Shown here piece after piece: positions 30,798-37,235 of a stretch of 46,444 nucleotides of DNA (the stretch's first letter is position 1; each line of letters starts with the position of its first letter). A program made the position numbers and the translations under genes. Where the stretch lies: positions 1 through 46,444 of IMG/VR virus record IMGVR_UViG_3300042316_000197; one strand, given 5' to 3'. The DNA comes from a virus. A model generated the notes under the pieces. That model saw only the letters and a program-made list of their open reading frames with translations, searched no databases and had not been told where the DNA came from.

Positions 30798-31010
30798 TTA
30801 TTCTTGTTCGTACTCTATTAATTCATTGTTAAACGTGTCGGCTAAGTCATCTAATTGGTCTTTCGTGTAGATGAAAAACTCATCGCATAACTCTTTTACA
30901 ATAGTAAAGTCAGCTCTCCTGACTGCTCTCATCAGTCCCTCATATAGGAACTCATCGTTAAAAAATAAGAGACTTAGCTCTTGGTCTGAATAATGTGTAA
31001 TGTCTGTCAT
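30798..31010 (-). CDS. Hypothetical acidic protein
   Basis: A 70-aa very acidic protein (MTDITHYSDQELSLLFFNDE...NELIEYEQE) of the 'sdqELselifNdE.lY......df..l..l.de.fiYT.eQl..L..tf..D..e' type, common and uncharacterised in Bacteroidota phages. Confidence 0.65.
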   Translation of the reverse strand: MTDITHYSDQELSLLFFNDEFLYEGLMRAVRRADFTIVKELCDEFFIYTKDQLDDLADTFNNELIEYEQE

Positions 31011-31014
31011 AATG

Positions 31015-31170
31015 TTAATTGATTAATGATTTGATTATACTTATTTCTATTGTGCCGTATTTGTCGTGGACTTTTTTGAGTTTCTCGTACGCATCTTTCC
31101 ACGCCTGTACTGTTGGTGGATTTAGATAGGTATCTGTCCACTCCTGAATATATGTTAACTCTGTTTGCAT
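31015..31170 (-). CDS. Hypothetical small protein
   Basis: A 51-aa protein (MQTELTYIQEWTDTYLNPPT...), Lys/Glu-rich and helical at the end. 4-base gaps to its neighbours. Unknown function. Confidence 0.5.
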   Translation of the reverse strand: MQTELTYIQEWTDTYLNPPTVQAWKDAYEKLKKVHDKYGTIEISIIKSLIN

Positions 31171-31174
31171 ATCT

Positions 31175-31513
31175 TTATTCTCTGTAGTCATCGTATATCT
31201 CTATCCAACCGTCAATATCTTCGTGGTCTACGTTGGTTCCGAATACTATTTTACCTGCATTATCTTTAGTGATGGAATACAATTCCTCAAGCGTAGTAAC
31301 ATCTATAATTTCAATGACATTTTTAACTACTCTATGACATACTCCGTCATCATCAATCCAACCTTTAATAACTCTGTCATCAAGTTCAATCCACCTTAAC
31401 TTGTTTCTCTCGGCTCTTTCCTTATCTTCCATATAGAAGAATTCGTGTGTTTGTTCTTGAAGAATCTCTTTTGAATACGAACCTTCAATCGGTCTATCTA
31501 TTATAAATTTCAT
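31175..31513 (-). CDS. Hypothetical protein
   Basis: A 112-aa acidic protein (MKFIIDRPIEGSYSKEILQE...) with WIDDDGVCHRVV and an acidic C-terminus. The ATG at 31513 overlaps the TGA of the 39-aa gene; the longer frame to 31564 only overlaps that gene. Unknown function. Confidence 0.55.
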   Translation of the reverse strand: MKFIIDRPIEGSYSKEILQEQTHEFFYMEDKERAERNKLRWIELDDRVIKGWIDDDGVCHRVVKNVIEIIDVTTLEELYSITKDNAGKIVFGTNVDHEDIDGWIEIYDDYRE

Positions 31514-31629
31514 CTTACTATTGATTTGATATTGATTAATACTATTGCTACTATTCCAATGCACATTACAGCATTGTCCACCGTTAACAGCGTGATTGAC
31601 GCTACTACGAAATTGATTATATTCTTCAT
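31510..31629 (-). CDS. Tiny membrane protein
   Basis: A 39-aa protein with one or two short hydrophobic stretches (NFVVASITLLTV and VMCIGIVAIVLIN). ATGA overlaps at both ends support it as a gene. Confidence 0.5.
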   Translation of the reverse strand: MKNIINFVVASITLLTVDNAVMCIGIVAIVLINIKSIVR

Positions 31630-31847
31630 ATTACTGTTATAAATGGATTGAAACAACCTGACACATATTGTACTTTATACGTTACACCTTTGTAGTCAGT
31701 TTTACAAAAGTCCGCATCTTTTTTGTCGTGATTAATTGTACATACATATCCGTATTCACTTAAGTACACATTATCAATATCAAATTCACATTCCCTTGCC
31801 ATCTTACGAAGTATGGCGTTACCTACTCTTAAATCTTTTATTATCAT
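31626..31847 (-). CDS. Conserved phage hypothetical protein
   Basis: A 73-aa protein starting MIIKDLRVGNAILRKMARE, of the 'ir..nlRiGNyi.......' type seen often in phages and mobile elements of Bacteroidota, where the C-terminal part would hold a small SH3-like fold. Function unknown. Confidence 0.6.
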   Translation of the reverse strand: MIIKDLRVGNAILRKMARECEFDIDNVYLSEYGYVCTINHDKKDADFCKTDYKGVTYKVQYVSGCFNPFITVI

Positions 31848-31850
31848 AAT

Positions 31851-32063
31851 TTATAGTGTTAACATTAAATTTACTGCAATGGTATTGATACCATACTCTT
31901 TACAAATATCTTTTTTAATATTATCAATTATAGATAGTATATCTAACAATTGATTGTGTTTCTCACTCATTGTAATTAACCCCATATTATAGTTGGTAAC
32001 TACATCGTGAAGTGTACTCGAGTTTAACTTAATCTCACTTAATTGTTGGTGCAATGTTCTCAT
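31851..32063 (-). CDS. Hypothetical helical protein
   Basis: A 70-aa helical protein (MRTLHQQLSEIKLNSSTLHD...). No recognised family. 4-base gap to the next gene upstream. Confidence 0.5.
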   Translation of the reverse strand: MRTLHQQLSEIKLNSSTLHDVVTNYNMGLITMSEKHNQLLDILSIIDNIKKDICKEYGINTIAVNLMLTL

Positions 32064-32067
32064 AATC

Positions 32068-32250
32068 TTAATTAGTTTTAAAGGTTAGTCTGTACTCTAT
32101 TCTCGCTTCAAGCATACGTTTCGCATCTTTGTACGCTAAATTGTATAACTTCATTACTGTTTTGACAGCCTTTGAATAGGCTGTAAATTCATTTTCAATT
32201 TGTTGAATTACGCTTTCAACATTTACTTTGGTTTCAATACGTGTTCTCAT
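32068..32250 (-). CDS. Hypothetical helical protein
   Basis: A 60-aa helical, basic protein (MRTRIETKVNVESVIQQIEN...). It is the last clear gene before the non-coding structured region. Confidence 0.5.
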   Translation of the reverse strand: MRTRIETKVNVESVIQQIENEFTAYSKAVKTVMKLYNLAYKDAKRMLEARIEYRLTFKTN

Positions 32251-32271
32251 TTTGGTTTATTTTAAAGTTAG

Positions 32272-32323
32272 TGTATAGTGTGGAATCGAACCACATTGAC
32301 TATTCCAATAGCTATACCATACA
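32272..32323 (-). tRNA. tRNA-like minihelix element C without anticodon arm
   Basis: Minus strand. A 7-bp acceptor (TGTATGG with CTATACA, one G-U pair) and a perfect T-arm (TGTGG, TTCGATT, CCACA) are separated by only 21 bases, in which CTATT/AATAG can pair. There is no room for both a D-arm and an anticodon arm, and total length is 52 bases. The intact TTCGATT loop, the same as in elements A and B, argues against chance. It cannot decode. Confidence 0.5.
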
Positions 32324-32370
32324 ATATTCCACCTCACTATGTGCAAGGTGGTATTGTTATTTATATTTGT

Positions 32371-32386
32371 GTTTACATTTGTAAAC
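32371..32386. promoter_or_regulatory. Palindromic operator-like dyad 1
   Basis: GTTTACATTTGTAAAC is a near-perfect dyad (GTTTAC, four central bases, GTAAAC). The same core occurs at 32548, 32571 and 33539, in a gene-free area. Dyads of this size are normal binding sites for dimeric repressors. The plus strand also contains TACATTTG, a fit to the -7 consensus. Confidence 0.45.
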
Positions 32387-32547
32387 ATACCTCTTTTGTC
32401 TAAGTCATAATTGACTTTTTTGCATATTAAAACCGCTTGCAAGCGGGCTTGACTATATATATTACGTATCAACTAAGGCGTGCCTATGGCTGTCAATACT
32501 GTAACTATATACGATTTTGTGATGGCACTTTCGTGATGTTCCAAGTC

Positions 32548-32585
32548 GTTACATTTGTAAACATAATTTATTTACATTTGTAAAA
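32548..32585. promoter_or_regulatory. Palindromic operator-like dyads 2 and 3
   Basis: GTTACATTTGTAAAC (32548-32562) and TTTACATTTGTAAAA (32571-32585) lie 23 bases apart, about two helical turns, so proteins bound there would face the same side. Confidence 0.45.
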
Positions 32586-32766
32586 GTCAATTTCATAATT
32601 GAATAAATAGTGTACTAAACTATTTAATATATAGTATATTCCCATTAAGGCAAATTTTCGCTATACTCTCAATAAGTCCGTAATTTTTGCACGTTAAAAT
32701 CATTTATTCTAAGCATTTCGCCCGTCGCATTTCGCAAATGAATTTTGGTGTATTACATACATTTGA

Positions 32767-32845
32767 AGGGGTGCAAATTTTCGCTATTTGCAAGGCACAC
32801 GCACACCCCTTATTTAGAACGTTTCTAAATAGGCTATTTTTTAGC
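32767..32845 (-). terminator. Cluster of nested hairpins after the 119-aa gene
   Basis: Just beyond the stop of the gene at 32834-33193 are three stems: GGCTA/TAGCC over the stop codon (32831-32845), TATTTAGAA/TTCTAAATA with a 3-base loop (32811-32831), and an outer AAGGGGTG/CACCCCTT (32767-32811) enclosing TGCAAAT/ATTTGCA. Stable 3' structure that could end transcription or protect the RNA; no T-run is seen. Confidence 0.4.
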
Positions 32846-33193
32846 CTCGATTTTATTTTGTCTTACTACTTTTTTTGTAAGTTCATTTTTAGCGTTAAAT
32901 TTCGCAAAGGTTAAAAACCCTATCCAATTAGAATAATTATCCTTAACAGGTAACTTTGCAATAAATTCCGCAAAGGTTGGAATTTTGCTACCACCCAAAA
33001 TGTTTTTGATTTCAGGATTTGAAACGCAATTTTTATAAACTTTAGATGCCGTTTTGTTTTCTAATTTGTCCGTTACATTAGCTAATTTCACATAATCAAA
33101 TGTACTTTTGTTTTCTTTGCTACTTAACAGGGCTTTTTTGTCCGTTAATGATACTTTTACTACTGTTTTGGCAATGTTTGATACTGTTTTCAT
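32834..33193 (-). CDS. Hypothetical basic protein
   Basis: A 119-aa lysine-rich protein (MKTVSNIAKTVVKVSLTDKK...RQNKIEAKK). It is the first gene of the minus-strand block after the candidate origin, preceded by a leader of about 85 bases and a TATATTTG promoter element. Early, basic and small suggests a takeover protein or DNA-binding protein, but there is no recognised domain. Confidence 0.6.
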   Translation of the reverse strand: MKTVSNIAKTVVKVSLTDKKALLSSKENKSTFDYVKLANVTDKLENKTASKVYKNCVSNPEIKNILGGSKIPTFAEFIAKLPVKDNYSNWIGFLTFAKFNAKNELTKKVVRQNKIEAKK

Positions 33194-33278
33194 AATGTTT
33201 GAATTTTAATTTACTGATTATCAGTGTTTTATGTTGAAATGTGGGTTAATATGGTTAATTTCCCTTGCAATTCTGAAA

Positions 33279-33286
33279 CAAATATA
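33279..33286 (-). promoter_or_regulatory. Bacteroidota-type -7 element (TATATTTG)
   Basis: TATATTTG on the minus strand fits TAnnTTTG; it would give an mRNA with a leader of roughly 80 bases for the gene at 32834-33193, and perhaps for the whole leftward block. A TTTTTG stretch lies further upstream (33301-33304). Confidence 0.45.
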
Positions 33287-33538
33287 AGACAAAAAAGAAA
33301 CAAAAATGTTAAGGAAATGTTAAAGTTTTTAAAAAAGATTAAAATAAATAGTAAGTTGTTGAAAATCAAGTAGTTATGAATAGCAATAAAGTGAAATTTT
33401 TATTGATTAAATAAGGCGAAGGGCAATAACCCAATGTTTACGGGGCTTCCCGAGCTTTTTAACTAACGCTTGTTAGTTTACAATTTCAGCGTAATAATGT
33501 AATGCGCGCGCGTATGTATATATAAACCAATTCAATAA

Positions 33539-33583
33539 TTTACATTTGTAAACATTTGTAAACGTTTGTAGTCGTTTGTTGTC
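33539..33583. repeat. 10-bp tandem repeats of the TACATTTGTA type
   Basis: Four successive 10-base units: TACATTTGTA, AACATTTGTA, AACGTTTGTA, GTCGTTTGTT. The first is embedded in TTTACATTTGTAAAC, the same dyad as at 32371. The 10-bp period (about one helix turn) matches the second array at 34401-34470, though the sequence differs. Confidence 0.55.
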
Positions 33584-33603
33584 GGATAATTACAGGGCGA
33601 CGT

Positions 33604-33700
33604 ATTGCAACGAAGCAACGAAGGCGAAGCAACGGGCGAAGCTATGAAGCGAAGCAATAGGATACCAACGTATAAAGCGAAGTAATGCAAGGCGTTACAA
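33604..33700. repeat. GCGAAGC/ACGAAGC direct repeats
   Basis: The run CGAAGCAACGAAGGCGAAGC and its surroundings carry at least seven copies of CGAAGC or close relatives, in an otherwise AT-rich context. It is locally richer in G and C than the neighbours and does not encode a protein. Confidence 0.5.
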
Positions 33701-33844
33701 TGTAGCGTACCAAAAAGCCAAAAAAACGGGCGTAAATTGCTAAAAACAGAACCCCACCCCCTCGAAAAATAACGACTTTCTGTGACGGTGGCTCGCTGTC
33801 AAATGGGTATACTACCCAAACACTACCCTAACCTAATAAATTAC

Positions 33845-33852
33845 TATCTTTG
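33845..33852 (+). promoter_or_regulatory. Bacteroidota-type -7 element (TATCTTTG) with upstream repeats
   Basis: TATCTTTG is 25 bases before the ATG at 33878. Just upstream are ACTACCC repeats and GGGTATACTACCC (33805-33817), a hairpin or operator. No TTG at -33. Confidence 0.45.
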
Positions 33853-33877
33853 TCCTTCACTTTAAAAATCGAATAAG

Positions 33878-34114
33878 ATGAAACAACCTTTAAATTTAAA
33901 GAACAGTATCTACCAACAGAAGAACGCAGGTTCTCTAAATGGATTAACTGTTAAAGACGGTATGTTGATTAACAACCGACCTGATGGACAAACGGGAATT
34001 GCACAAGCCGCACAATTGAGAAAAGCTGCTTATAGAGCAGAGAAAATCTCTACTATGGCTACTGCTTTTTCACTTGGAGAGATGTCTTCCGATATGGGAG
34101 AGTCTTGTAAATAA
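33878..34114 (+). CDS. Hypothetical small protein, own transcription unit
   Basis: A 78-aa protein (MKQPLNLKNSIYQQKNAGSL...DMGESCK), Gln/Ala-rich in the middle and of low complexity. It is flanked by its own promoter (33845) and a strong terminator (34139-34167), so it is probably expressed alone and perhaps at high level. The Cys near the end recalls the small proteins at 38148-39309 (which end KTC and SIC). Confidence 0.6.
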   Translation: MKQPLNLKNSIYQQKNAGSLNGLTVKDGMLINNRPDGQTGIAQAAQLRKAAYRAEKISTMATAFSLGEMSSDMGESCK

Positions 34115-34138
34115 CAAAAATCCACATAAAGAAAAACA

Positions 34139-34167
34139 CCCCATATACTCTATGGGGTTTCTTTTTA
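34139..34167 (+). terminator. Rho-independent terminator
   Basis: CCCCATA pairs with TATGGGG over a 5-base loop (TACTC) and is followed by TTTCTTTTT. It is right behind the single-gene unit 33878-34114. Confidence 0.85.
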
Positions 34168-34169
34168 TT

Positions 34170-34552
34170 AATAATCGACATAATCGACTAGGTTTTACGA
34201 CGTTTTTGCGACGACTTGATTTTTGTAACTATCTCTTTATTAATACTTTATTCTTTTAATGTCGAAAATGTCAAAAAAAAGAAGAGAATAGAGTCTATAA
34301 AAAAAGAGAGAGAGTAGTATTTATAGAGAGAGAGTATAAAAAAATAAAATCACATTTCGACATATTTCCAATGTTTATTGTACTTAACGTGGTTTTAAAC
34401 CGACATAAACCGACATAAACCGACATTTTTCGACATAAATCGTCATAAATCGTCACAAATCGACATTTACCCCTACAATCTACACTAAAAGTTATTTGCA
34501 CTGCTATCGCAAATTCTTTTGTAAATATGGTATTAATTAGAATTAATTGTAT
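34170..34552 (+). promoter_or_regulatory. Control region upstream of chaperonin operon
   Basis: About 380 bases without a gene. It contains scattered CGACAT or its complement (34176, 34185, 34260, 34358), two GAGAGAGAGTA runs (34306-34335) in an A-rich setting, and a seven-unit iteron array (34401-34470). Its layout of A-runs, GA-runs and CGACAT sites resembles the region before the primase-helicase at 19803-19973. Confidence 0.55.
34401..34470. repeat. Seven tandem 10-bp iterons (CGACATAAAC type)
   Basis: Units, each exactly 10 bases: CGACATAAAC twice, CGACATTTTT, CGACATAAAT, CGTCATAAAT, CGTCACAAAT, CGACATTTAC. A 10-base period places each site on the same face of the helix. This suits cooperative binding of a regulator or replication initiator; a CRISPR array is excluded because there are no spacers. 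Confidence 0.75.
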
Positions 34553-34560
34553 TATATTTG
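34553..34560 (+). promoter_or_regulatory. Bacteroidota-type -7 element (TATATTTG)
   Basis: TATATTTG lies 26 bases before the GroEL-like ATG. The leader then reads AATCAAATCAAATG, as at other starts in the window. It probably begins the chaperonin operon. Confidence 0.55.
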
Positions 34561-34586
34561 CATATAACAATTAAAAATCAAATCAA

Positions 34587-36203
34587 ATGTTAGAAAATCA
34601 AGGTTATTCCCCTAAAGATTTGTTCTTTGGAGAGCAAGGAAGGAAAAAATTAGTCAGTGGCGTAGTGAAAATGTCAAAGGCTGTGAAGAGTACGTTGGGT
34701 CCCGGAGGGAATACAGTGCTAATTGAGAGTCCGAACCACACGCACGGAATTACTGTAACCAAAGATGGGGTAACTGTTGCTAAAGCTATTGACCTATTTG
34801 ACCCATCTGAGAACCTTGCGGTTAAGATGATGAAAGAAGCGGCAGACAAAACAGCTTCATCAGCAGGAGACGGTACAACTACAGCGATTGTTTTGACTGA
34901 AGGATTAGTACTTGGCGGACTTGAGTTTATAACTCCTGAGATGAACCGGACAGAAGTTTTGAGAAGCATAGTGGACATTAGCGACAAGGTGGTGGACAAG
35001 TTGAGAAAACGTAGCAAGAGAGTTACGAGTACAATGTTAGTTGATGTAGCTACTATATCTGCAAACAATGACAAAGAGATTGGTAAGATTATCTCTGAGG
35101 TTTACAAAGACGTTGGTAAAACAGGAATTGTTACAGTTGAGAAAAGTCAGAACGATGAGACTTACGCTGAGACCACATTGGGATTGAAATTTGACAGAGG
35201 GTATTTAAGTCCGATGTTTATCAATGACCAAAAGAAAGACGAGTGTGTGTTTGAGGATGTGATGGTATTAGTTGCTGATATGGAGATTAGTAATATCCTT
35301 CAGATTGAGAACGTATTGAAACCAATTATCACAGAGGGTAAAAAACTTCTAATCATTTCTCCGTGTAACACGAACGTGATAAATACTTTTGCTGCCAATG
35401 TAGTAAAAGGGAATGCTAAGATATGTATCGTTGCGCCTCCGGCATTTGGCTACAAGCAACACGAGCTAATGCACGACATAGCAATAAGTGTTGGAGCGAC
35501 ATACTTCAGTGAGAAAACAGGAGATGATTTGAGCATTATCAACTACGGGGACTTAGGTCACGCAGCTAAAATAATTGTTAGCAAAGACAAGACTGTTATC
35601 ATCAAATCAGGACTAAGGATAGACCAAGAGGTTATTGCCGAGAGAGTAACTCAGTTATGGGATTCACATAAGATGGCAACTAAGAAAGCAGAGAAGGATT
35701 TCTTGTTAGAGAGAATTGCTTCGCTTACAGGTGGGATTGGTGTGATATTCGTAGGAGGTCAAACTGACTTGGAGCAAAAAGAGTTGTACGACAGGGTCGA
35801 TGATGCTGTTTGTGCAGTAAGGTCTGCGCTTGAGGAAGGGATTCTTCCCGGAGCAGGTAAAGCATTACTTGAGGAGTCAGCTGCTTTGTTTACAGATGTA
35901 AATAAAAGTGCTGAGTATAGTGCAGCAATTGCAATTTTAAAGGTAGCGCTTATGGCTCCGTTCTTACAGATACTTGCAAATGCAGGACTAAAAGCAGAGG
36001 ATATTTATAAAGATGGTATTGCTGAGGGTCAAGGTTACAATTTAAAAACAAAAGAGTTTGGAGACTTGATTAAGATGGGAGTAATTGACCCGCTTAAAGT
36101 AACACGTTCTGCATTACAAAATGCAGTAAGTGTAGCTGTAACAATCCTAAGCACTGATGCTACAATTACGTTGGCACGTACTTATGAGCAAGCTCAGGAC
36201 TAA
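34587..36203 (+). CDS. GroEL-like chaperonin (Hsp60)
   Basis: A 538-aa protein, normal size for GroEL (about 548). Diagnostic parts: KSTLGPGGNTV (about 35-44), HGITVTKDGVTVAKAI (about 53-68), SAGDGTTTA (about 92-100, nucleotide binding), and GILPGAGKALL (about 420). The C-terminus lacks the usual GGM repeats and ends EQAQD. It should form a double ring and fold proteins with ATP; a GroES-like gene is in the same operon. Phage GroELs are rare; they are thought to fold phage proteins such as the capsid subunit. The control region before it has iterons. Confidence 0.9.
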   Translation: MLENQGYSPKDLFFGEQGRKKLVSGVVKMSKAVKSTLGPGGNTVLIESPNHTHGITVTKDGVTVAKAIDLFDPSENLAVKMMKEAADKTASSAGDGTTTAIVLTEGLVLGGLEFITPEMNRTEVLRSIVDISDKVVDKLRKRSKRVTSTMLVDVATISANNDKEIGKIISEVYKDVGKTGIVTVEKSQNDETYAETTLGLKFDRGYLSPMFINDQKKDECVFEDVMVLVADMEISNILQIENVLKPIITEGKKLLIISPCNTNVINTFAANVVKGNAKICIVAPPAFGYKQHELMHDIAISVGATYFSEKTGDDLSIINYGDLGHAAKIIVSKDKTVIIKSGLRIDQEVIAERVTQLWDSHKMATKKAEKDFLLERIASLTGGIGVIFVGGQTDLEQKELYDRVDDAVCAVRSALEEGILPGAGKALLEESAALFTDVNKSAEYSAAIAILKVALMAPFLQILANAGLKAEDIYKDGIAEGQGYNLKTKEFGDLIKMGVIDPLKVTRSALQNAVSVAVTILSTDATITLARTYEQAQD

Positions 36204-36405
36204 GGAGTTCATACGATTTACTGTAATATGGGTGGCGTGTAACCTATCAATACCATTTTGGATGGTAGGACACGTACACCTAACAGTAAATATCTACGAG
36301 GATTTTTATGAGATAGTAGCATCTATGGGAATGAACATTATTGTTGCTATTGGATTTTGGCTAAATTGGAAAGATGAATCGAAAAATTATGATAAGAGGG
36401 ATTGA
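36184..36405 (+). CDS. Small membrane protein
   Basis: A 73-aa protein with two hydrophobic segments (IRFTVIWVACNLSIPFWMV and IVASMGMNIIVAIGFWL). The ATG at 36184 overlaps the end of the GroEL gene by 20 bases; I prefer it to 36157. Looks like a phage holin-like or accessory membrane protein, function unknown. Confidence 0.6.
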   Translation: MSKLRTKEFIRFTVIWVACNLSIPFWMVGHVHLTVNIYEDFYEIVASMGMNIIVAIGFWLNWKDESKNYDKRD

Positions 36406-36625
36406 TTACGCAACAGTTGAAGTAGCGGGAATTGGAAAGAATTATAGCCATACACTTGAGCAGTGTAATGAGATGCTAAATAACTTCCCGATATTCAGAG
36501 AGTTTGAGACTACAGTTTTACAAAGTCGCAACGATGGCTTCGTAGATGTATTGCTTAAACCTAAAGATGGAGACAAGAAGAAATTTATTAAGAATTTAAG
36601 GAATATTGGTTATGAGCACTCTTAA
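36374..36625 (+). CDS. Hypothetical protein
   Basis: An 83-aa protein (MNRKIMIRGIDYATVEVAGI...DVLLKPKDGDKKKFIKNLRN) with alternating strands and helices, perhaps a small ferredoxin-like fold. Overlaps both neighbours. Not recognised. Confidence 0.5.
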   Translation: MNRKIMIRGIDYATVEVAGIGKNYSHTLEQCNEMLNNFPIFREFETTVLQSRNDGFVDVLLKPKDGDKKKFIKNLRNIGYEHS

Positions 36626-36968
36626 TGCAATATTAGAATCTTTGGAAAACCTAAAGACAAAATATGTAATCGCAAAAGACTACGAGAGAGCCGCAAAAGT
36701 TAGAGAAGTAATTAAATTAATAAAAGACAAAATGGAAACAAGAGAATTAACATTTGGAGAAAAATTAGTTGGATTAACATTCAACCCATCGGGAGATGAA
36801 AAAGTTCAAAGAGCAAAAGAGCTTTGTGCAGAGTTAGCAGATTTATTAAACAATAATGCAGACCCAAATTCAGAAAGACCTTTGTGTAGATTATTATTTG
36901 ATAAAACTATCGGAGATATTTTAGACGCTCAAATGAATGTTGTTAAAGTATTAACTTTTAAATATTAA
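36612..36968 (+). CDS. UVR-motif protein with possible Acb2/Tad1-like C-terminal half
   Basis: A 118-aa protein in two parts. Residues about 18-37 (YVIAKDYERAAKVREVIKLI) match the UVR motif (a UvrB/UvrC-type helical hairpin). After an internal Met-Glu-Thr (residue about 42) follow TFGEKLVGLTFNPSGDEKVQ, AKELCAELADLL and ILDAQMNVVKVLTFKY. That second pattern (FNPSGD..V...K...A...DLL, then I...AQM..VK.LT) recalls a phage family that I connect, with low certainty, to Acb2/Tad1-type helical hairpins that sequester cyclic nucleotides of CBASS/Thoeris immunity. It sits between chaperonin genes. A TTG at 36606 is an unlikely alternative start. Confidence 0.5.
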   Translation: MSTLNAILESLENLKTKYVIAKDYERAAKVREVIKLIKDKMETRELTFGEKLVGLTFNPSGDEKVQRAKELCAELADLLNNNADPNSERPLCRLLFDKTIGDILDAQMNVVKVLTFKY

Positions 36969-36971
36969 ATT

Positions 36972-37235
36972 ATGTCATTAAAGCCAATAGGTAAATACAT
37001 AGTCATCAAGACTATTGATGAAGAGTTAAAAACAGAATCAGGATTGATTCTATCAGGAGAAGATGTAAATCAAATGCGTTACAAGCGTGGTATAGTTATA
37101 GCATCAGGAACAGATGTGCCTGACATCAAGAAAGATGATGACATCTACTACGATAAAGGACACGGATTTACAATGTTGATTGATGATAAACAATACACGA
37201 TTATCACAGAACGGGATGTCGTTGTTGTTTTATAA
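36972..37235 (+). CDS. GroES-like co-chaperonin
   Basis: An 87-aa protein with the Cpn10 pattern: KPIGKYIVIKTIDEELKTES, GLILSGEDVNQMRYKRG (mobile-loop region is GLILSGED), VIASGTDV, and YDKGHGFTMLID near the end with TERDVVVVL. It would cap the GroEL-like ring; phages such as T4 (gp31) use a GroES substitute, but having both partners is uncommon. The 3' end overlaps a convergent gene by 32 bases. Confidence 0.85.
   Translation: MSLKPIGKYIVIKTIDEELKTESGLILSGEDVNQMRYKRGIVIASGTDVPDIKKDDDIYYDKGHGFTMLIDDKQYTIITERDVVVVL

Larger units (their letters stand above)
32324..32833. other. Non-coding, repeat-rich interval
   Basis: About 510 bases with no convincing gene (the small frames are broken by repeats and tRNA-like sequence). 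Contents: three TTTACATTTGTAAA-type palindromes (32371-32386, 32548-32562, 32571-32585), a CGCTTGCAAGCG palindrome near 32443 (GCTTGCAAGC), and a 15-base direct repeat GCAAATTTTCGCTAT at 32650-32664 and 32773-32787. Likely regulatory or origin-related. Confidence 0.5.
33287..33844. other. Candidate replication origin / control region
   Basis: About 560 bases without a gene, between the divergent minus (ending 33193) and plus (starting 33878) blocks. It holds three short hairpins whose starts are 20 bases apart (GGGCAATAACCC at 33421, CGGGGCTTCCCG at 33441, AACTAAC-GTTAGTT at 33461), an alternating purine-pyrimidine run (33502-33526, GCGCGCGCGTATGTATATAT), a 10-bp tandem repeat (33541-33580) and GCGAAGC repeats (33604-33700). 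Such mixes of easily melted DNA and repeats are usual for origins. Not proven. Confidence 0.45.

Noticed and set aside
32257-32472. 71-aa minus-strand open frame
   Set aside because: It runs through the tRNA-like minihelix and an operator-like dyad, with unlikely protein composition.
34401-34470. Possible CRISPR array
   Set aside because: Units are 10 bases in direct tandem without spacers, and no cas genes are present.
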